Of a stretch of 5,976 bases of DNA, positions 5,479 through 5,976 are shown piece by piece (position 1 is the stretch's first letter; each line of letters opens with the position of its first letter). The stretch is from an uncultured Sphingomonadaceae bacterium (GTDB lineage Bacteria; Pseudomonadota; Alphaproteobacteria; Sphingomonadales; Sphingomonadaceae), in NCBI GenBank assembly GCA_938016505.1, contig CALLWN010000303.1, positions 1-5,976 on the forward strand, in the 5' to 3' direction. Both the position numbers and the translations under genes were made by a program. Under the pieces are notes generated by a model, which worked only from the letters and a program-made list of their open reading frames with translations, made no database searches and had not been told where the DNA came from.

Positions 5479-5976
5479 ATGCGGGCGCTCATCGGCTTGA
5501 CTGCGCTGGCGTGTGTGCTGACCCACGCCCCTGGCCTTGCCCAGGGAGTCTCGGTTGCGACGGCCGAGCAGTTCAGGAGTGTCGAGAAGCGGGTCTCGAC
5601 CCTCGAAAGCCAGATGCGCGCGGTCCAGAGGCAGGTGTTCCCCGGTGGCGATCCGCGCTTCTTCGCAGCCGAGGTCCAACCGGCACCGCCACCGGCCCCC
5701 GAGGCGCCGACCGCCGACGCATCGCCGCAGCTGTTCGAGCTCATCCAGCGGATCGACCGGCTCGAAGCCCAGCAGCGCACGCTCACCGGCCAGGTGGAAG
5801 AGCTGCAGTTCCGCCTGCGCACCCTCGAGGCAGGGGTCGAGCGAGCCCGGGCAGACACCGAATTCCGGCTCGATGCCCTTGAGGGTCGCAAACCCGGCAC
5901 GGCCGCCGCGGCGCTGTCGCCGGCCGCGCCGGCCGCACCCGCCCCGCAGGCCGCACCCGCTCCCCAGGCCGCACCC
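5479..5976 (+). CDS. cpoB: Cell division coordinator CpoB (YbgF), N-terminal part, cut by window end
   Basis: CpoB is a periplasmic TolA-binding protein that links Tol-Pal-driven outer-membrane constriction to septal peptidoglycan synthesis. The 166 visible residues, open to the last base, begin with a signal peptide (hydrophobic 4-15, cleavage after G-L-A21 before Q22). A first coiled-coil (about 28-54, VEKRVSTLESQMRAVQRQ) runs into VFPGGDPRFF (54-62), a motif I associate with alphaproteobacterial YbgF proteins. A Pro-rich gap follows, then a second coiled-coil (about 84-136, heptads such as IQRIDRLEAQQ and VEELQFRLRTLE), which fits the trimerising N-terminal domain. The end is an Ala/Pro/Gln linker with an 18-bp tandem repeat. 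The C-terminal TPR domain expected for the family lies beyond the window, so it is not confirmed. The ATG has a well-placed GGAG and follows rodZ by 68 nt. The family call is likely but rests on the N-terminus only. Confidence 0.85.
   Translation, partial: MRALIGLTALACVLTHAPGLAQGVSVATAEQFRSVEKRVSTLESQMRAVQRQVFPGGDPRFFAAEVQPAPPPAPEAPTADASPQLFELIQRIDRLEAQQRTLTGQVEELQFRLRTLEAGVERARADTEFRLDALEGRKPGTAAAALSPAAPAAPAPQAAPAPQAAP
5935..5976 (+). repeat. 18-bp tandem repeat encoding APAPQA at the window edge
   Basis: Two 18-bp units (5935-5952 and 5953-5970) differ at two third-codon positions, and the first 6 bp of a further unit run to the last base. They encode APAPQA-APAPQA-AP in the linker after the CpoB coiled-coil. 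Synonymous differences suggest the peptide pattern is kept. The full copy number cannot be seen here. Confidence 0.8.

Noticed and set aside
5421..5900. Minus-strand open frame of 159 codons opposite cpoB
   Set aside because: It is antisense to a well-supported cpoB with signal peptide and coiled-coils; its Ser/Arg-rich product shows no domain.
1..5976. Mobile element, defence system, CRISPR array or novel multigene system
   Set aside because: No transposase, integrase, toxin-antitoxin pair, regular spaced repeats or composition break was seen. All recognised genes are chromosomal housekeeping or envelope genes.

Overview
The window is GC-rich (judged by eye at about 70% G+C) and carries dense chromosomal housekeeping-type genes with GTG/ATG starts. 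The protein set fits an alphaproteobacterium, most likely of the Sphingomonadales: a BipA/TypA GTPase, a TadA deaminase, a RodZ-like helix-turn-helix membrane protein with a DUF4115 tail, and a CpoB/YbgF N-terminus with a 'VFPGGDPRFF' segment. The order-level assignment is inference from protein style and gene order. No rRNA, tRNA, CRISPR array, insertion sequence or phage gene was seen.

Layout, left to right. (1) 6-1760 (+) is a 584-residue exported protein of unknown function. It has a signal peptide, a Pro/Ala-rich stretch and a long Ala-rich helical, possibly TPR-like, body. (2) A 41-nt convergent gap follows, with an inverted repeat at the tadA end. (3) 1802-2260 (-) is tadA, the tRNA adenosine-34 deaminase. 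(4) 2295-4115 (-) is typA/bipA, the ribosome-associated GTPase. It lies 34 nt upstream of tadA and is probably cotranscribed with it. (5) 4116-4351 is a divergent control region of 236 nt without genes. It holds one plausible promoter in each direction, a 13-bp palindrome and an A/T-richer island. (6) 4352-5410 (+) is a RodZ-like protein with an unusually long N-terminal arm. (7) A 68-nt spacer contains overlapping, partly exclusive hairpins. (8) 5479-5976 (+) is the 5' part of cpoB (ybgF), cut by the window edge.

The genes form two themes. The leftward pair typA-tadA serves translation: ribosome assembly or stress adaptation, and wobble-base inosine in tRNA-Arg. The rightward pair rodZ-cpoB serves the cell envelope: MreB-linked cell shape, and Tol-Pal-linked coordination of peptidoglycan synthesis with outer-membrane constriction. 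I did not find a convincing undescribed system. The points most worth checking are the rodZ-cpoB spacer RNA structure, the long RodZ N-terminal arm, the 18-bp in-frame tandem repeats in two envelope-protein linkers, and the identity of the 584-residue exported protein.
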